From Burkholderiales bacterium (GTDB lineage: Bacteria; Pseudomonadota; Gammaproteobacteria; Burkholderiales; Burkholderiaceae): DNA of 64,000 nt. Position 1 is the stretch's first letter, and the number at the start of each line of letters is the position of its first letter. The stretch covers positions 122,102 to 186,101 of the forward strand of contig JAMFSK010000137.1 of the NCBI GenBank assembly GCA_026225235.1, given 5' to 3'. The notes under the pieces are model-generated. The model had not been told where the DNA came from, made no database searches, and saw nothing but the letters and a program-made list of their open reading frames with translations. Shown here piece by piece: positions 17,592 through 26,102 of the stretch. Made by a program: the position numbers and the translations under genes.

Positions 17592-18467
17592 CTAGCGGGG
17601 ACTGGGGGACTCGAAAAGCAAGCGGTGAATTCGCTGCGCACTCGCCTGGAATTCCGCACCGCCAACGTTTTCAAAGCCGAACGCCTGACTATCGAGCTCG
17701 GCGCGCACGCGCCCCGGGTGCGGCGAAAGCAACAAAATCCTGTTGCCGACGATCAACGCTTCATCGATTGAGTGTGTGACAAACAAAAGCGTGAAGCGCA
17801 CTTCTTCCCAAAGCGCGAGCAACTCTTCCTGCATGCGCTGACGCGTCTGGGCATCCAGCGCCGCAAACGGCTCGTCCATCAGAAGAATCTTGGGTTTGGC
17901 GGCAAGCGCGCGAGCGATGGCAACGCGCTGCTTCATGCCCCCCGACAGCGTGTGGGGATAAGCGTCCTTGAAACGTTCGAGCCCGACTTTCGCCAATGCA
18001 TCACGCGCAACCTCTTCGGCATCCCGACGACTCATTTTTCGGGAGGCAATCAAAGGAAACATGACGTTCTGACTAACGGTCTTCCACGGCGGGAGCTGGT
18101 CGAACTCCTGGAACACCACCATGCGATCTGGGCCCGGTTCGGCCACCCGCTCACCATCAATCAATATCTGGCCGGATGCCGGGGAGACGAACCCGGCCAC
18201 CGCCTTGAGCAGCGTCGACTTGCCGCACCCCGACGGTCCGAGAATCACAAACCGGTCCCCACGGTGGACGTCGAAACTCACACGATGGGTCGCGTGCACG
18301 ACCTCGCGCGCACTCCGGTATTCAAGCGAGACGTCGTCGACACGCAACAGCACCTCGGACAGGCCGGGCGCCAGACTATGCGGCGCGGGGTTTGTCTGTC
18401 GAGCCGGGTCCACCCATTGGTTTGCGGGCTGTTCGAACTCGTGCGTGAATCGTAGCGGTGCATTCAT
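17592..18467 (-). CDS. NitT/TauT-type ABC transporter ATP-binding protein
   Basis: A 291-residue ABC ATPase: Walker A GPSGCGKST, Q-loop VFQEFDQLPPW, signature LSGGMKQR, Walker B ILLMDEPF and the H-loop VTHSIDEA. The FDQLPPW sequence after the Q-loop is typical of the SsuB/TauB family. The start at 18467 has a strong AGGAGAG ribosome site; the ORF runs 56 codons further upstream through non-coding sequence. It is the promoter-proximal gene of the ATPase-permease unit and divergent from the Old Yellow Enzyme gene. Confidence 0.92.
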   Translation of the reverse strand: MNAPLRFTHEFEQPANQWVDPARQTNPAPHSLAPGLSEVLLRVDDVSLEYRSAREVVHATHRVSFDVHRGDRFVILGPSGCGKSTLLKAVAGFVSPASGQILIDGERVAEPGPDRMVVFQEFDQLPPWKTVSQNVMFPLIASRKMSRRDAEEVARDALAKVGLERFKDAYPHTLSGGMKQRVAIARALAAKPKILLMDEPFAALDAQTRQRMQEELLALWEEVRFTLLFVTHSIDEALIVGNRILLLSPHPGRVRAELDSQAFGFENVGGAEFQASAQRIHRLLFESPSPR

Positions 18468-18738
18468 GTCAGCTCTCCTGTCCGATGCCGGCGTTAGCGA
18501 TATCGGTCGCTGGCAGTGGCCGAGCCGCACCGACTGCGACCTTTTAATATAGCCCGGGGGGCATTCCTGCCAAACCAAGGAAAAAGAATATCGATATCGC
18601 GGATGGCGCGAAGGGCGCGCCGCTCGTGCGGCCAAATCGCCGAAAACCCTCGCTGGCGCAACCTGCGGCCTCGCTGCAGCGCCGGCAACGTATTCACATG
18701 TTCTGTACTATTCATTCGACCAACCACATTGAGACGCC

Positions 18739-19860
18739 ATGACCACCGAATCCAGCAACCCGACCATCGACAGTTACTTGTTCGAACCCGTCAAACTCGG
18801 GCCGCTCTCTTTGCCCAATCGCATCGTCATGGCGCCGCTCACGCGCAGCCGGGCGAAGGACGGCGACGTACCGAGCGAAATCGCCATCGAGTACTACACG
18901 CAACGTGCCACGGCGGGACTGATCATCGCGGAGGCGACGCAAATCTCGCCGCAGGGCAAGGGGTATGTCTTTACGCCGGGCATCTATAACAATGCACAGG
19001 TGCAGGCGTGGAAACGCATCACTGACGCGGTCCATGCGAAAGGCGGTCATATCTTTCTGCAGCTATGGCACGTCGGTCGCATTTCCCACCCGACTATTCA
19101 ACCAGACAACGCCTTACCGGTGGCCCCGTCGGCGATCAAGCCCGAGGGTCAGGCCTACATCGACGACGGCTTTGTACCGCTCGTGACGCCGCGTGCGCTC
19201 GAAACATCAGAAATGGCGGGAATCGTCGAGCAATATCGGACGGCGGCCCAGCACGCAAAAGCCGCGGGTTTCGACGGCGTCGAAATTCACGCGGCCAATG
19301 GGTACCTCCTCGACCAGTTCTTGCGCGACAAGACCAATCAGCGCACCGATCAATATGGGGGCTCGATAGAAAATCGCGTTCGGCTACTGCTTGAAGTGAC
19401 TGAGGCCGTGGTGGGCGTCTGGGGAGGCGATCGGGTCGGTGCCCGCATTTCGCCGCTGAGTGGTTTTGGCGATATCGCCGACAGCAACCCGGAACCGCTC
19501 TTCACCTACGCGGTGAAGCAGCTCAACGCATTCAAGCTGATCTATCTGCACGTGATCGAAGGCGAGACGGGCGGTACGCGAGACGTTCCGGGCGGATTCG
19601 ATCTTCAGGTGCTGCGCCGCGAATTCGACGGGTTGTTCATGGCCAACAATGGGTATGACAAGGACCTCGCGCAGAAGACCTTGGCGGCCAAGCGCGCCGA
19701 TCTCATTGCATTCGGCCGGCCCTTTATCGCAAACCCCGATCTGGTGGCCCGATTGAAGAAAGGGGCCACGCTCGCCGAACTCGATGGGGCAACGTTGTAT
19801 GGCGGCGATGCGAAGGGATATACGGACTACCCGTCGCTCGAGGAAGAAACGGCGCGCTGA
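18739..19860 (+). CDS. Old Yellow Enzyme family ene-reductase (NemA-like)
   Basis: A 373-residue FMN oxidoreductase. MAPLTRSRA near the N-terminus, the LWHVGRISH motif, EIHAANGYLLDQFLRD, and the IAFGRPFIANPDL phosphate-binding end are characteristic of the NemA/XenB/OPR group. These enzymes reduce activated C=C bonds and nitro-esters with NAD(P)H. The length is typical. The start is an ATG shortly after the divergent promoter region. The regulators and the neighbouring ABC importer do not show the physiological substrate. Confidence 0.92.
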   Translation: MTTESSNPTIDSYLFEPVKLGPLSLPNRIVMAPLTRSRAKDGDVPSEIAIEYYTQRATAGLIIAEATQISPQGKGYVFTPGIYNNAQVQAWKRITDAVHAKGGHIFLQLWHVGRISHPTIQPDNALPVAPSAIKPEGQAYIDDGFVPLVTPRALETSEMAGIVEQYRTAAQHAKAAGFDGVEIHAANGYLLDQFLRDKTNQRTDQYGGSIENRVRLLLEVTEAVVGVWGGDRVGARISPLSGFGDIADSNPEPLFTYAVKQLNAFKLIYLHVIEGETGGTRDVPGGFDLQVLRREFDGLFMANNGYDKDLAQKTLAAKRADLIAFGRPFIANPDLVARLKKGATLAELDGATLYGGDAKGYTDYPSLEEETAR

Positions 19861-19880
19861 TAAGAGGCTGTGCTCGACCT

Positions 19881-19919
19881 GCCTTCACGTCACTGGTGAC
19901 CTATGCATGACGTGAAGGC
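19881..19919. terminator. 12-bp inverted repeat between convergent genes
   Basis: Arms GCCTTCACGTCA (19881-19892) and its perfect complement (19908-19919) with a 15-base loop, between the stop of the ene-reductase gene and the 3' end of the GlxA-type gene. There is no obvious U-tract, so it may be a bidirectional terminator or a regulatory stem. Confidence 0.5.
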
Positions 19920-19982
19920 GGGTCGACTGCGACACGCAGGAGCCACGACGCAGCTTCCCGAGATGGCATCGCCATCTGAGCA

Positions 19983-21029
19983 TCAATCGACGCTTTCAGC
20001 GAGACGGTTGGCGGTCCCTGCTCTATGCGAGGTCCACTTGGCCGCATCGTCAGCCGGCGCAGCATTGCTGGATCTGAAGCGCTCGCGATAATCGGCAGGG
20101 TTGATCTGCAAGCGCCGCTGGAAAATGCGGCGAAAACCATCGGTGTTGTCGAAACCGCAGCGCCGTGCGATTTCGCGCAGTGGCATGCTGGTCGCTTCGA
20201 GATAGTGCCGCGCGGCGTCGATGCGCGCATGGCTCAGGAATGTCATCGGGGTAACGCCGCATTCCTTCGCAAAGGTTCGCGAAAGATTGCGCGCGCTCAT
20301 GTGCGCGCGTTCGGCAAGCGTCGTCACGGTGTGATCGACTTGCAGATTGTCGAGCATGTATTGCTGCAGCGAGAGCGTTTGCGACGACGGTGACGCCTGT
20401 ACTTCGAGCAGTGGACTGAATTGCGACTGACCTCCCGCACGACGCAGATACACGACCAGATACTTAGCGACATCGAGCGCCATTTGACGGCCGAAATCGT
20501 CTTCGATCATGGCGAGCGACAGATCAATACCCGCGGTCACGCCGGCTGTCGTAAAGATGCTGCCGTCCTGCACGTAGATGTGATCAGGTTCGATACGAGC
20601 CTTGGGAAAAGTCGTCGCAAGGCGAGGCACGTCCATCCAGTGTGTCGTGACCACCCGGTTATCAAGCAGGCCTGCTGAGCCGAGTGCGAACAGGCCATTG
20701 CAGATCGCCGACATGCGCCGACAACGCTTGTACTGATCCTTAAGCCAGCCACTCAGGGCGGGGTCGTCAAAGGCTTCGAAAATCCCGAGGCCGCCCGGCA
20801 CGACGATGGTGTCGAATTCAGGGCAGACGTCGAAAATGGTCCGGTCCGGCATGATGGTCAAACCGCTCGACGATTGCAGGCTGCCGCGCGTCGTGCCGAC
20901 CGTCAGCATTTCATATTCGCACTCGCCCTTGCTCAGTATCTTCACTTCGGCGAACGCGTCTTTCGGCCCGGCAATGTCGAGTAACTGGAAGCCCGGGAAG
21001 ACCACCATGCCCACCTTGATGTGTTTCAT
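19983..21029 (-). CDS. GlxA family transcriptional regulator (DJ-1/PfpI + AraC HTH)
   Basis: A 348-residue protein from the ATG at 21029, preceded by GGAGATGGGGCA. The N-terminal half is a DJ-1/PfpI-like domain (VGMVVFPGFQLLDIAGP; nucleophile-elbow cysteine in AICNGLFALGSAGLL). The C-terminal 100 residues form an AraC dual helix-turn-helix, with FAKECGVTPMTFLSHARID and a GFDNTDGFRRIFQRR second helix. It lies 130 bases downstream of the nitrile hydratase-cobalt operon in the same direction, so it could be the last gene of that operon or its regulator; neither is shown. Confidence 0.9.
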   Translation of the reverse strand: MKHIKVGMVVFPGFQLLDIAGPKDAFAEVKILSKGECEYEMLTVGTTRGSLQSSSGLTIMPDRTIFDVCPEFDTIVVPGGLGIFEAFDDPALSGWLKDQYKRCRRMSAICNGLFALGSAGLLDNRVVTTHWMDVPRLATTFPKARIEPDHIYVQDGSIFTTAGVTAGIDLSLAMIEDDFGRQMALDVAKYLVVYLRRAGGQSQFSPLLEVQASPSSQTLSLQQYMLDNLQVDHTVTTLAERAHMSARNLSRTFAKECGVTPMTFLSHARIDAARHYLEATSMPLREIARRCGFDNTDGFRRIFQRRLQINPADYRERFRSSNAAPADDAAKWTSHRAGTANRLAESVD

Positions 21030-21158
21030 TGCCCCATCTCCCTTATGGCGAACGGCTTGGGAACGCTGCGTGTACCTCATGCTGGCGACGCTGATCGCAC
21101 ATTCCCGGAAAGAGCACGGCCATCGAGATAGGGCGCAAGTTCAGTCTATCCGGAAACA

Positions 21159-21926
21159 TTAAACTCGGCCATTGGCGACCAACGCCCGTGAAACGCGCGT
21201 ACCGCCCGCCTGTTCGCGGGTAGTTGGCAGACAGCGCTCGGCCAGCGCGCCAAACAGCAATCCAACGGTGGTCCACATGATGGCCTGCATGCCGATTGCC
21301 GCTACCCGAAACTGCCAGAGGAGCGCCGCGGGGAAGGTGGACGGGACTTCGTTAATCGTCGGCAACGCAATCTGTACAGCGGCGATGATGGCGATGAACA
21401 CTCCGCCCGCCACAATCGACGCATTCCACGCGCCGAGCCGGGCATAGGCCATACGCTTTACCTGCAGCGACAAGACCATCGTGGCGATCGATACGGCGAT
21501 CATCAGGAAGTACAGCCCGGTTCGATAGCCGATCGTCTCAGGATCCCCCACTGAGGGCGGGTTAGCCGGATATTTGAAGTTCGGCACGATTGAGAGTGTG
21601 ATGAACGCGGCGGCCGCTATTGTGGCCGAAAGCGCGCGAATATTGCCCTTTCCGGCCCGACCCCACGCGTAGGCGAAGGTCAACGCAAACAGGCCACCGA
21701 ACGCCGCACCGTAGGTCACTACGCCTGTCAGCAGGCCAAGGCCCGCCTGCGTTTTTCGGCTGACGAGTTCAGGCTCGGGGGCATCACCGCGCGCCTCGGC
21801 CGCATGTTCTTCGAAGGAGATCGCCTGGTCCACACGGGGTTCGCCCGCGATCTTCGCAAAGGAGAAGGTGAGCAATCCCGCCACTACGCCCGCCAGCATG
21901 CCGCGTACTAATAGTTTTCCGACCAT
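21159..21926 (-). CDS. cbtA: CbtA cobalt transporter membrane subunit
   Basis: A 255-residue membrane protein with five to six hydrophobic helices, starting MVGKLLVRGMLAGVVAG, the CbtA family pattern; the loop before helix 2 carries an HAAEARG segment. CbtA with the small CbtB forms a predicted cobalt uptake system, usually linked to cobalamin synthesis. Here it sits directly behind cobalt-type nitrile hydratase genes, so I infer that it supplies Co for that enzyme. No cobalamin riboswitch motif is visible upstream. It follows cbtB by 14 bases. Confidence 0.88.
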   Translation of the reverse strand: MVGKLLVRGMLAGVVAGLLTFSFAKIAGEPRVDQAISFEEHAAEARGDAPEPELVSRKTQAGLGLLTGVVTYGAAFGGLFALTFAYAWGRAGKGNIRALSATIAAAAFITLSIVPNFKYPANPPSVGDPETIGYRTGLYFLMIAVSIATMVLSLQVKRMAYARLGAWNASIVAGGVFIAIIAAVQIALPTINEVPSTFPAALLWQFRVAAIGMQAIMWTTVGLLFGALAERCLPTTREQAGGTRVSRALVANGRV

Positions 21927-21940
21927 GATGACCTCATTGG

Positions 21941-22150
21941 CTAGTGACAGGGGAAACCGAGCAAGTGGCGGCCGTCGTGCACGAACTCATGCACATACAT
22001 GCCGCGAACGATCGACGTTGCGCCTTCTTCGGCACCGACAAAATAGATGGCGAACAGCATCAGCAAGCCACCGAAAACGACCCACGGGAGCAACTCCCGC
22101 AGTGGAATCGGCGCTAGTTCTGCTTCAGGGTGGAGAACAGCATCGCTCAT
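21941..22150 (-). CDS. cbtB: CbtB cobalt transporter small subunit
   Basis: A 69-residue protein with one transmembrane helix (about residues 20-41) and a histidine-rich C-terminus HEFVHDGRHLLGFPCH, the CbtB cobalt-binding signature. The start at 22150 follows AAGGA at the right distance; an upstream extension of the frame to 22252 would run into the activator gene and is not protein-like. It is coupled to cbtA, and lies 98 bases behind the nitrile hydratase activator gene. Confidence 0.88.
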   Translation of the reverse strand: MSDAVLHPEAELAPIPLRELLPWVVFGGLLMLFAIYFVGAEEGATSIVRGMYVHEFVHDGRHLLGFPCH

Positions 22151-22248
22151 GACAGACATCCTTGGAAACGAAGAATTAAGTAGCGGAAAGTCGGTGAGAA
22201 ATTGTGGTGTCGTTAGCAGGCGTGGAACAAGCGGGACACGGAAGGTGC

Positions 22249-22629
22249 TCACATACCGGGTGCCAGCGAGACAGGTAAGTGGCTCTCCACTGGCCGGCGC
22301 GCGATCAGGACGCGGGAGAGCTCGTCGCGCGTCAGCACACCGCTCGCTTCAACCACATTCAACAACGCTTCGAGAAAGCGCTCGTAGTAATCCCAGTGCG
22401 GCGGGTTCTCGCAATCGGCTGGCGCGTTTTCCCAACGCGCGATCGAAGCGATCAGGCTTTGGCGAAAATCCTCCCACTCGAAATACCCCGCTTTTGAAAG
22501 CGATAGCGCGAGGCCAAATACGTCCCGTTCCCAGCGATTGGTAAAGAACAGCTTGCCATCGAGCCTGGGTGGCGAGTCAGTATCGCCAAGCATTGACGCG
22601 GCGGCGTATTCCTCGAAGCGCGTGAACAT
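22249..22629 (-). CDS. Nitrile hydratase accessory (activator) protein
   Basis: A 126-residue protein, FTNRWERDVFGLALSLSK, FEWEDFRQSLIASIARWE and the DYYERFLEALLNVV segments, as in the P14K/NhlE-type accessory proteins of cobalt nitrile hydratases and as in the related nitrile hydratase beta N-terminal fold. These chaperones load cobalt by subunit self-swapping. The ATG at 22629 has a strong AAGGAGG site 13 bases after the alpha-subunit stop. It is the third gene of the beta-alpha-activator core. Confidence 0.9.
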   Translation of the reverse strand: MFTRFEEYAAASMLGDTDSPPRLDGKLFFTNRWERDVFGLALSLSKAGYFEWEDFRQSLIASIARWENAPADCENPPHWDYYERFLEALLNVVEASGVLTRDELSRVLIARRPVESHLPVSLAPGM

Positions 22630-22642
22630 CGCATCCTCCTTG

Positions 22643-23269
22643 TCAGGCCGCGGCAGGCGAGGCGACGAGCGCGACACCCATCATCGATTCGGGGGTGACG
22701 AGCGCAGCAAGTTGGGTCTCGCTCAAATGATCGGTGTTGGCGGGCCGCTCCGGCACCACGAACCAGCGGATTTGCGCGCTGCTATCCCACACCTTCACCT
22801 CTTTGGCCGCCGGCACCTCAACGCCAAACTCCTTCAGTACTGCGCGCGGTTCACGCACGCCACGTGCGCGGAACACGGGATCCTTGTACCAGTACGGCGG
22901 CAGACCGAGCACTGGCCACGGGTAGCAGGAGCACAGCGTGCAGATGATCAGGTTGTGCACGGCTTCGTCGTTGGCGACAGCGGCCATGTGTTCGCCTTCC
23001 GCACCGGCCATGCCTGGCGGCAAATCGAGTTCCGCAATCGCCGCCGGTGTATCGGCCACCAGACGCTGTTTGAACGCCGGATCGACCCATGCGCGTGCGA
23101 CGATTTTTGCGCCGTTAAACGGCCCCGCCATCGTCTCGAAGTGTTCGAGAACAGCGTCGACGGAGTCGCTGCCGATCACACCTTTTTCGATCAATAGCGC
23201 TTCGAGCGCACGCACCTTGGCGGCGCTCGATGCCTCCCGATCGACGGGAAACTGGAACAGGTTAGTCAT
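22643..23269 (-). CDS. nthA: Nitrile hydratase alpha subunit, cobalt type
   Basis: A 208-residue alpha subunit. The metal-binding claw CTLCSC is at residues 110-115; threonine at the second position is the mark of Co(III)-type enzymes, while iron types have serine. Two of the cysteines (113 and 115) are expected to be oxidised to sulfinic and sulfenic acids. The enzyme hydrates nitriles to amides in the cytoplasm. It is flanked by its beta subunit (42 bases upstream) and activator. The ribosome site is GAGAGAGAAC. No amidase gene lies in this operon. Confidence 0.95.
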   Translation of the reverse strand: MTNLFQFPVDREASSAAKVRALEALLIEKGVIGSDSVDAVLEHFETMAGPFNGAKIVARAWVDPAFKQRLVADTPAAIAELDLPPGMAGAEGEHMAAVANDEAVHNLIICTLCSCYPWPVLGLPPYWYKDPVFRARGVREPRAVLKEFGVEVPAAKEVKVWDSSAQIRWFVVPERPANTDHLSETQLAALVTPESMMGVALVASPAAA

Positions 23270-23311
23270 GTCGTTCTCTCTCTATGTGCGATCAGGTTCA
23301 AAGCGAAGGGG

Positions 23312-24055
23312 TCAACTGGACGGCAGGATGTACGCTTCGTACAGGTCGGCGTAGATGGTCGTCTGCGTTTCGCTTTTGCCGGGTCCCCAGATGTCTGTGG
23401 CATCGAACGCGATTTGGTACACGGGCATCGGCTTGCCGATGCCATCGGGGCCGGTCGACACGAAATACGAAAACGCGCCCGGATAGACCCGGTCGACTAC
23501 ACCGGTCTTGTTACGCAGATAGCCGGGCAGCCGCGTATGGTCGACCGCATCAGGATCGGCGATACGGATTGTTTCACCCGCCTTGAATTGCGCTTCGCCG
23601 TCGAGCTTGTGCGCTCCCGAATCGCCTTTTTTCAGATACGCATCAATCTGCGTGCTGATCGCTTCACTCGGTTTTTCCGGCAATGCCGCGTCAGGATTGG
23701 CGCGAAAGTGCGCGGTTTTCTCCGCGAGTTCCTCAGCGCTGATATAGCCCTGATCGACAAAGAACTGCGAAATGCCGCCGAGCCATTTCTCATAGTAGCG
23801 ATACTTGAAGTACTCGAACGGCTGCATGTCTTCTGCGCCCGTTCGCAGCGATGCCCACGTCCAGTCGTTCTTGAACGATGTCGGCAGGTCTTTCACCGGG
23901 TAGGCGTGGAGTGCGTCCGAAAGATGGGCGCTCTCGGCCATCATCACGGTATGAATGCCGAAGATGCGCTTCTCCCAGGGTTCGACAAACACGCGTGTTT
24001 CCGTGCTCACCGGCCCGAGGTTTTCAATGCCGCCAAGGTGATGCTGTAGTTTCAC
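23312..24055 (-). CDS. nthB: Nitrile hydratase beta subunit
   Basis: A 247-residue beta subunit with the N-terminal HLGGIENLGPV pattern and a C-terminal SH3-like barrel (AGETIRIADPDAVDHTRLPGYLRNK and then a WGPG...TIYADLYEAY end). It starts with GTG, behind CGGAGCG. The gene order beta-alpha is typical of cobalt-type enzymes. It combines with the alpha subunit to form the active heterodimer/tetramer. It lies 30 bases downstream of the DUF1097 gene. Confidence 0.95.
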   Translation of the reverse strand: MKLQHHLGGIENLGPVSTETRVFVEPWEKRIFGIHTVMMAESAHLSDALHAYPVKDLPTSFKNDWTWASLRTGAEDMQPFEYFKYRYYEKWLGGISQFFVDQGYISAEELAEKTAHFRANPDAALPEKPSEAISTQIDAYLKKGDSGAHKLDGEAQFKAGETIRIADPDAVDHTRLPGYLRNKTGVVDRVYPGAFSYFVSTGPDGIGKPMPVYQIAFDATDIWGPGKSETQTTIYADLYEAYILPSS

Positions 24056-24085
24056 GATACGCTCCGCAGACGGATAGAGATCGGG

Positions 24086-24589
24086 TTAGCTCAGTTGATG
24101 AGCGCGCTTGAACGACAGCGCGTCGCCCAACCATTCAGATACGATTCCAAATAGGGCGCCGGTGATGAGCGCGGCTGCCGCGACGAGTGCCGGGTTGCCC
24201 ATACCCACCAACGTGATCGGCTTGCCCGTCGCCACGGTCGTGCCGACTGTCGACGCGAAACCCCAGACGATGGCCGGCAGCACATCGAGCAATTTGAGTT
24301 TTGACGTCTGGACCATCAGTGCGCTGCCGAGGCCAACTGCCACTGCGGCGCCAAACGGGGCGGTCGTCATCGTCGCAATGCCGAGCAGCGTGAGCGAACT
24401 GATCACGAGGCCGGCCAAGTTGGATGCGACGCTCTTGACGAATCCGCTCGTACCGCCGCCGAGCACGAAGAACGACGCCCAGGCAATAAACGTCACCCAG
24501 ACAGGCACCGGGAAAATGGTGCCCGTGATCCACGTGTCGACAACGGCGAGAACGCCGATGCTCAATGTGTACGCCTCTGGCTTTTTCAT
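24086..24589 (-). CDS. DUF1097 membrane protein
   Basis: A 167-residue protein with five hydrophobic helices and a conserved PFGAAVAVGLGSALMVQTS core, matching DUF1097. Its function is not established. Location between the CobW GTPase and nitrile hydratase genes, with a good AAGGAGCAAG ribosome site and short spacing, suggests a role in uptake of the nitrile, the amide or cobalt. This is inferred from context only. Confidence 0.8.
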   Translation of the reverse strand: MKKPEAYTLSIGVLAVVDTWITGTIFPVPVWVTFIAWASFFVLGGGTSGFVKSVASNLAGLVISSLTLLGIATMTTAPFGAAVAVGLGSALMVQTSKLKLLDVLPAIVWGFASTVGTTVATGKPITLVGMGNPALVAAAALITGALFGIVSEWLGDALSFKRAHQLS

Positions 24590-24618
24590 TGACTTGCTCC
24601 TTGGTGAGGGAAGGAAAA

Positions 24619-24648
24619 GTGAAAGTTGAAGTGAAAGTGAACGTGAAA
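24619..24648. repeat. Five tandem GTGAAA-like hexamers
   Basis: Five consecutive hexamers GTGAAA, GTTGAA, GTGAAA, GTGAAC, GTGAAA in the 75-base gap between the CobW stop and the DUF1097 start. On the transcribed strand this is a pyrimidine-rich TTTCAC array in the leader of the DUF1097-nitrile hydratase genes. Meaning unknown; could be slippage-prone. Confidence 0.6.
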
Positions 24649-24664
24649 AAATAACGGGTAGCGG

Positions 24665-25654
24665 CTAGTCCCAGCCGTGTACCGTTTCGTTAATGCACTC
24701 GAGCAGACCTTCGCGCATTGCGACGGCGTCGATGCCGCGGCCAATCATCACGAAGCGGCTTTCACGAATCTCGTCGCGTGCCCAGGCCTTGCCAAAGCGG
24801 GTATCCATCAGCATATGTACGCTGTGAAAGTACAGTCTTCGCCCTTCTCCCCGCATGTTGAGTACGCCCTTCATCCGCAGCAGTTGCTGTCCGTGGGTCT
24901 GCACGAGCCGATTGACCCAACGGTTGAAGCGCTCGGCGTCGACTTCGCCTGGTAAGACAAACGCGCACGCCTCAATCGAATTGTCGTGTTCGTGATCGTG
25001 CGCACCATCGTCCAGAAGATCGGGTTCGATCGAGAGCAGGTTGTCGAGCGAGAAGCTGCGCGCACCGAGTAGCGCGCTTACGTCGACAGCGCTGTGAGTC
25101 GTGAACTCGAGTTTCGCGGTGGGATTCAACGCAGAGAGGGTATCGACGAGCGCCGCGCGTTGAGCGGGCGTGGCAGCATCGGTTTTGTTGATCACGATTC
25201 GGTCGGCAAACACGATCTGTTCGCGTGCAATGTCATCGCCGAGTTGTGCGTGTGCATGGCACGCGTCAACCACGGCTACCACGGCCTCGAGTTCGACCCG
25301 GTTGCGCAGGTCGGGGTCGGCGAGAAACGATTGCAGCACCGGCGCCGGATCGGCGAGTCCGGAAGTTTCGACGATCAAGCGCTCTAAGCGGTCACCGTAG
25401 CGTGTCAACAGATCGAGAACACTCGAGACCAGGTCGGCACGCACCGTGCAACATACACAGCCATTGTTGATTTCGACGACCGCTTCTTCGTCGGCTACGA
25501 TCAACTGACCGTCTATTCCCACCTCGCCGAATTCGTTCACGACGATGCCGATCTGCATGGGCCGGGTCGTATCGAGAATGTGATTCACGAGCGTGGTTTT
25601 GCCTGCACCGAGAAAGCCGGTGATGACCGTTACGGGGATTTTTCCGAGTCGCAT
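24665..25654 (-). CDS. CobW/COG0523 family metallochaperone GTPase
   Basis: A 329-residue G3E-type GTPase: Walker A GFLGAGKTTL (residues 13-22), metal-binding GCVCC (Cys66, 68, 69), NKTD base-recognition motif near 156, and a histidine-rich HDHEHD segment in the middle. These proteins deliver metals, here probably cobalt, to target enzymes. It is the first gene of the nitrile hydratase operon, 75 bases before DUF1097, so it probably assists metal delivery to the hydratase. Confidence 0.9.
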   Translation of the reverse strand: MRLGKIPVTVITGFLGAGKTTLVNHILDTTRPMQIGIVVNEFGEVGIDGQLIVADEEAVVEINNGCVCCTVRADLVSSVLDLLTRYGDRLERLIVETSGLADPAPVLQSFLADPDLRNRVELEAVVAVVDACHAHAQLGDDIAREQIVFADRIVINKTDAATPAQRAALVDTLSALNPTAKLEFTTHSAVDVSALLGARSFSLDNLLSIEPDLLDDGAHDHEHDNSIEACAFVLPGEVDAERFNRWVNRLVQTHGQQLLRMKGVLNMRGEGRRLYFHSVHMLMDTRFGKAWARDEIRESRFVMIGRGIDAVAMREGLLECINETVHGWD

Positions 25655-26051
25655 CGCTGCCGCCCATTGGGTTAGTCAGACTGCTTGGCCCGCAAACCTT
25701 GCGTGCCGAAGAAGAAAGAAGTTGGCAGATCTTTAGCGACTTCCGGGCCGCGTTTAACGTCCTGTCCTAGTCGGTATCGTTGTTGGCGCTATCTGCTGGA
25801 GTAGATGGCCGAATTTGTACAACCCGTACGAAACGGCCATGACGGACGTCATTCCGTTGTTCACTTCATCGACGCGCGGAGGCCGGAGGTGGGGCGTGGT
25901 TGCGCATGATCGGTGCATGCGCAGCCCAGGAACGTGCGACTGGCAGGACGCGCGAAGGTACTACCGAAGCGCCGACGTTCCGGCGCTGCCAACGATTGGC
26001 GATCCTCAAGACTGACTAGCTATTGGACATTGGCAACGAAGTGTCGGGGTT
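25655..26051. other. Gap upstream of the nitrile hydratase operon
   Basis: About 400 bases without a supported gene. It must hold the promoter of the operon starting with the CobW gene. I looked for a cobalamin riboswitch (B12 box) on the minus strand and did not find one. Short open frames here show no protein-like sequence. Confidence 0.5.
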
Positions 26052-26082
26052 CGATATGCGCGGTGCGTTACCGCGCATATCG
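26052..26082. terminator. 12-bp perfect palindrome after the GH43 gene
   Basis: Arms CGATATGCGCGG and CCGCGCATATCG around a 7-base loop, 21 bases beyond the GH43 stop codon. It is a strong stem without a U-tract; either a terminator for the GH43 transcript or a binding site in the nitrile hydratase promoter region. Confidence 0.5.
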
Positions 26083-26102
26083 CATGTCTAGCTATACGCG
26101 CG

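Noticed and set aside
21941..26051. Possible cobalamin riboswitch before cbtB or the CobW gene
   Set aside because: I looked for the B12 box and found none; cobalt control here must be by other means.
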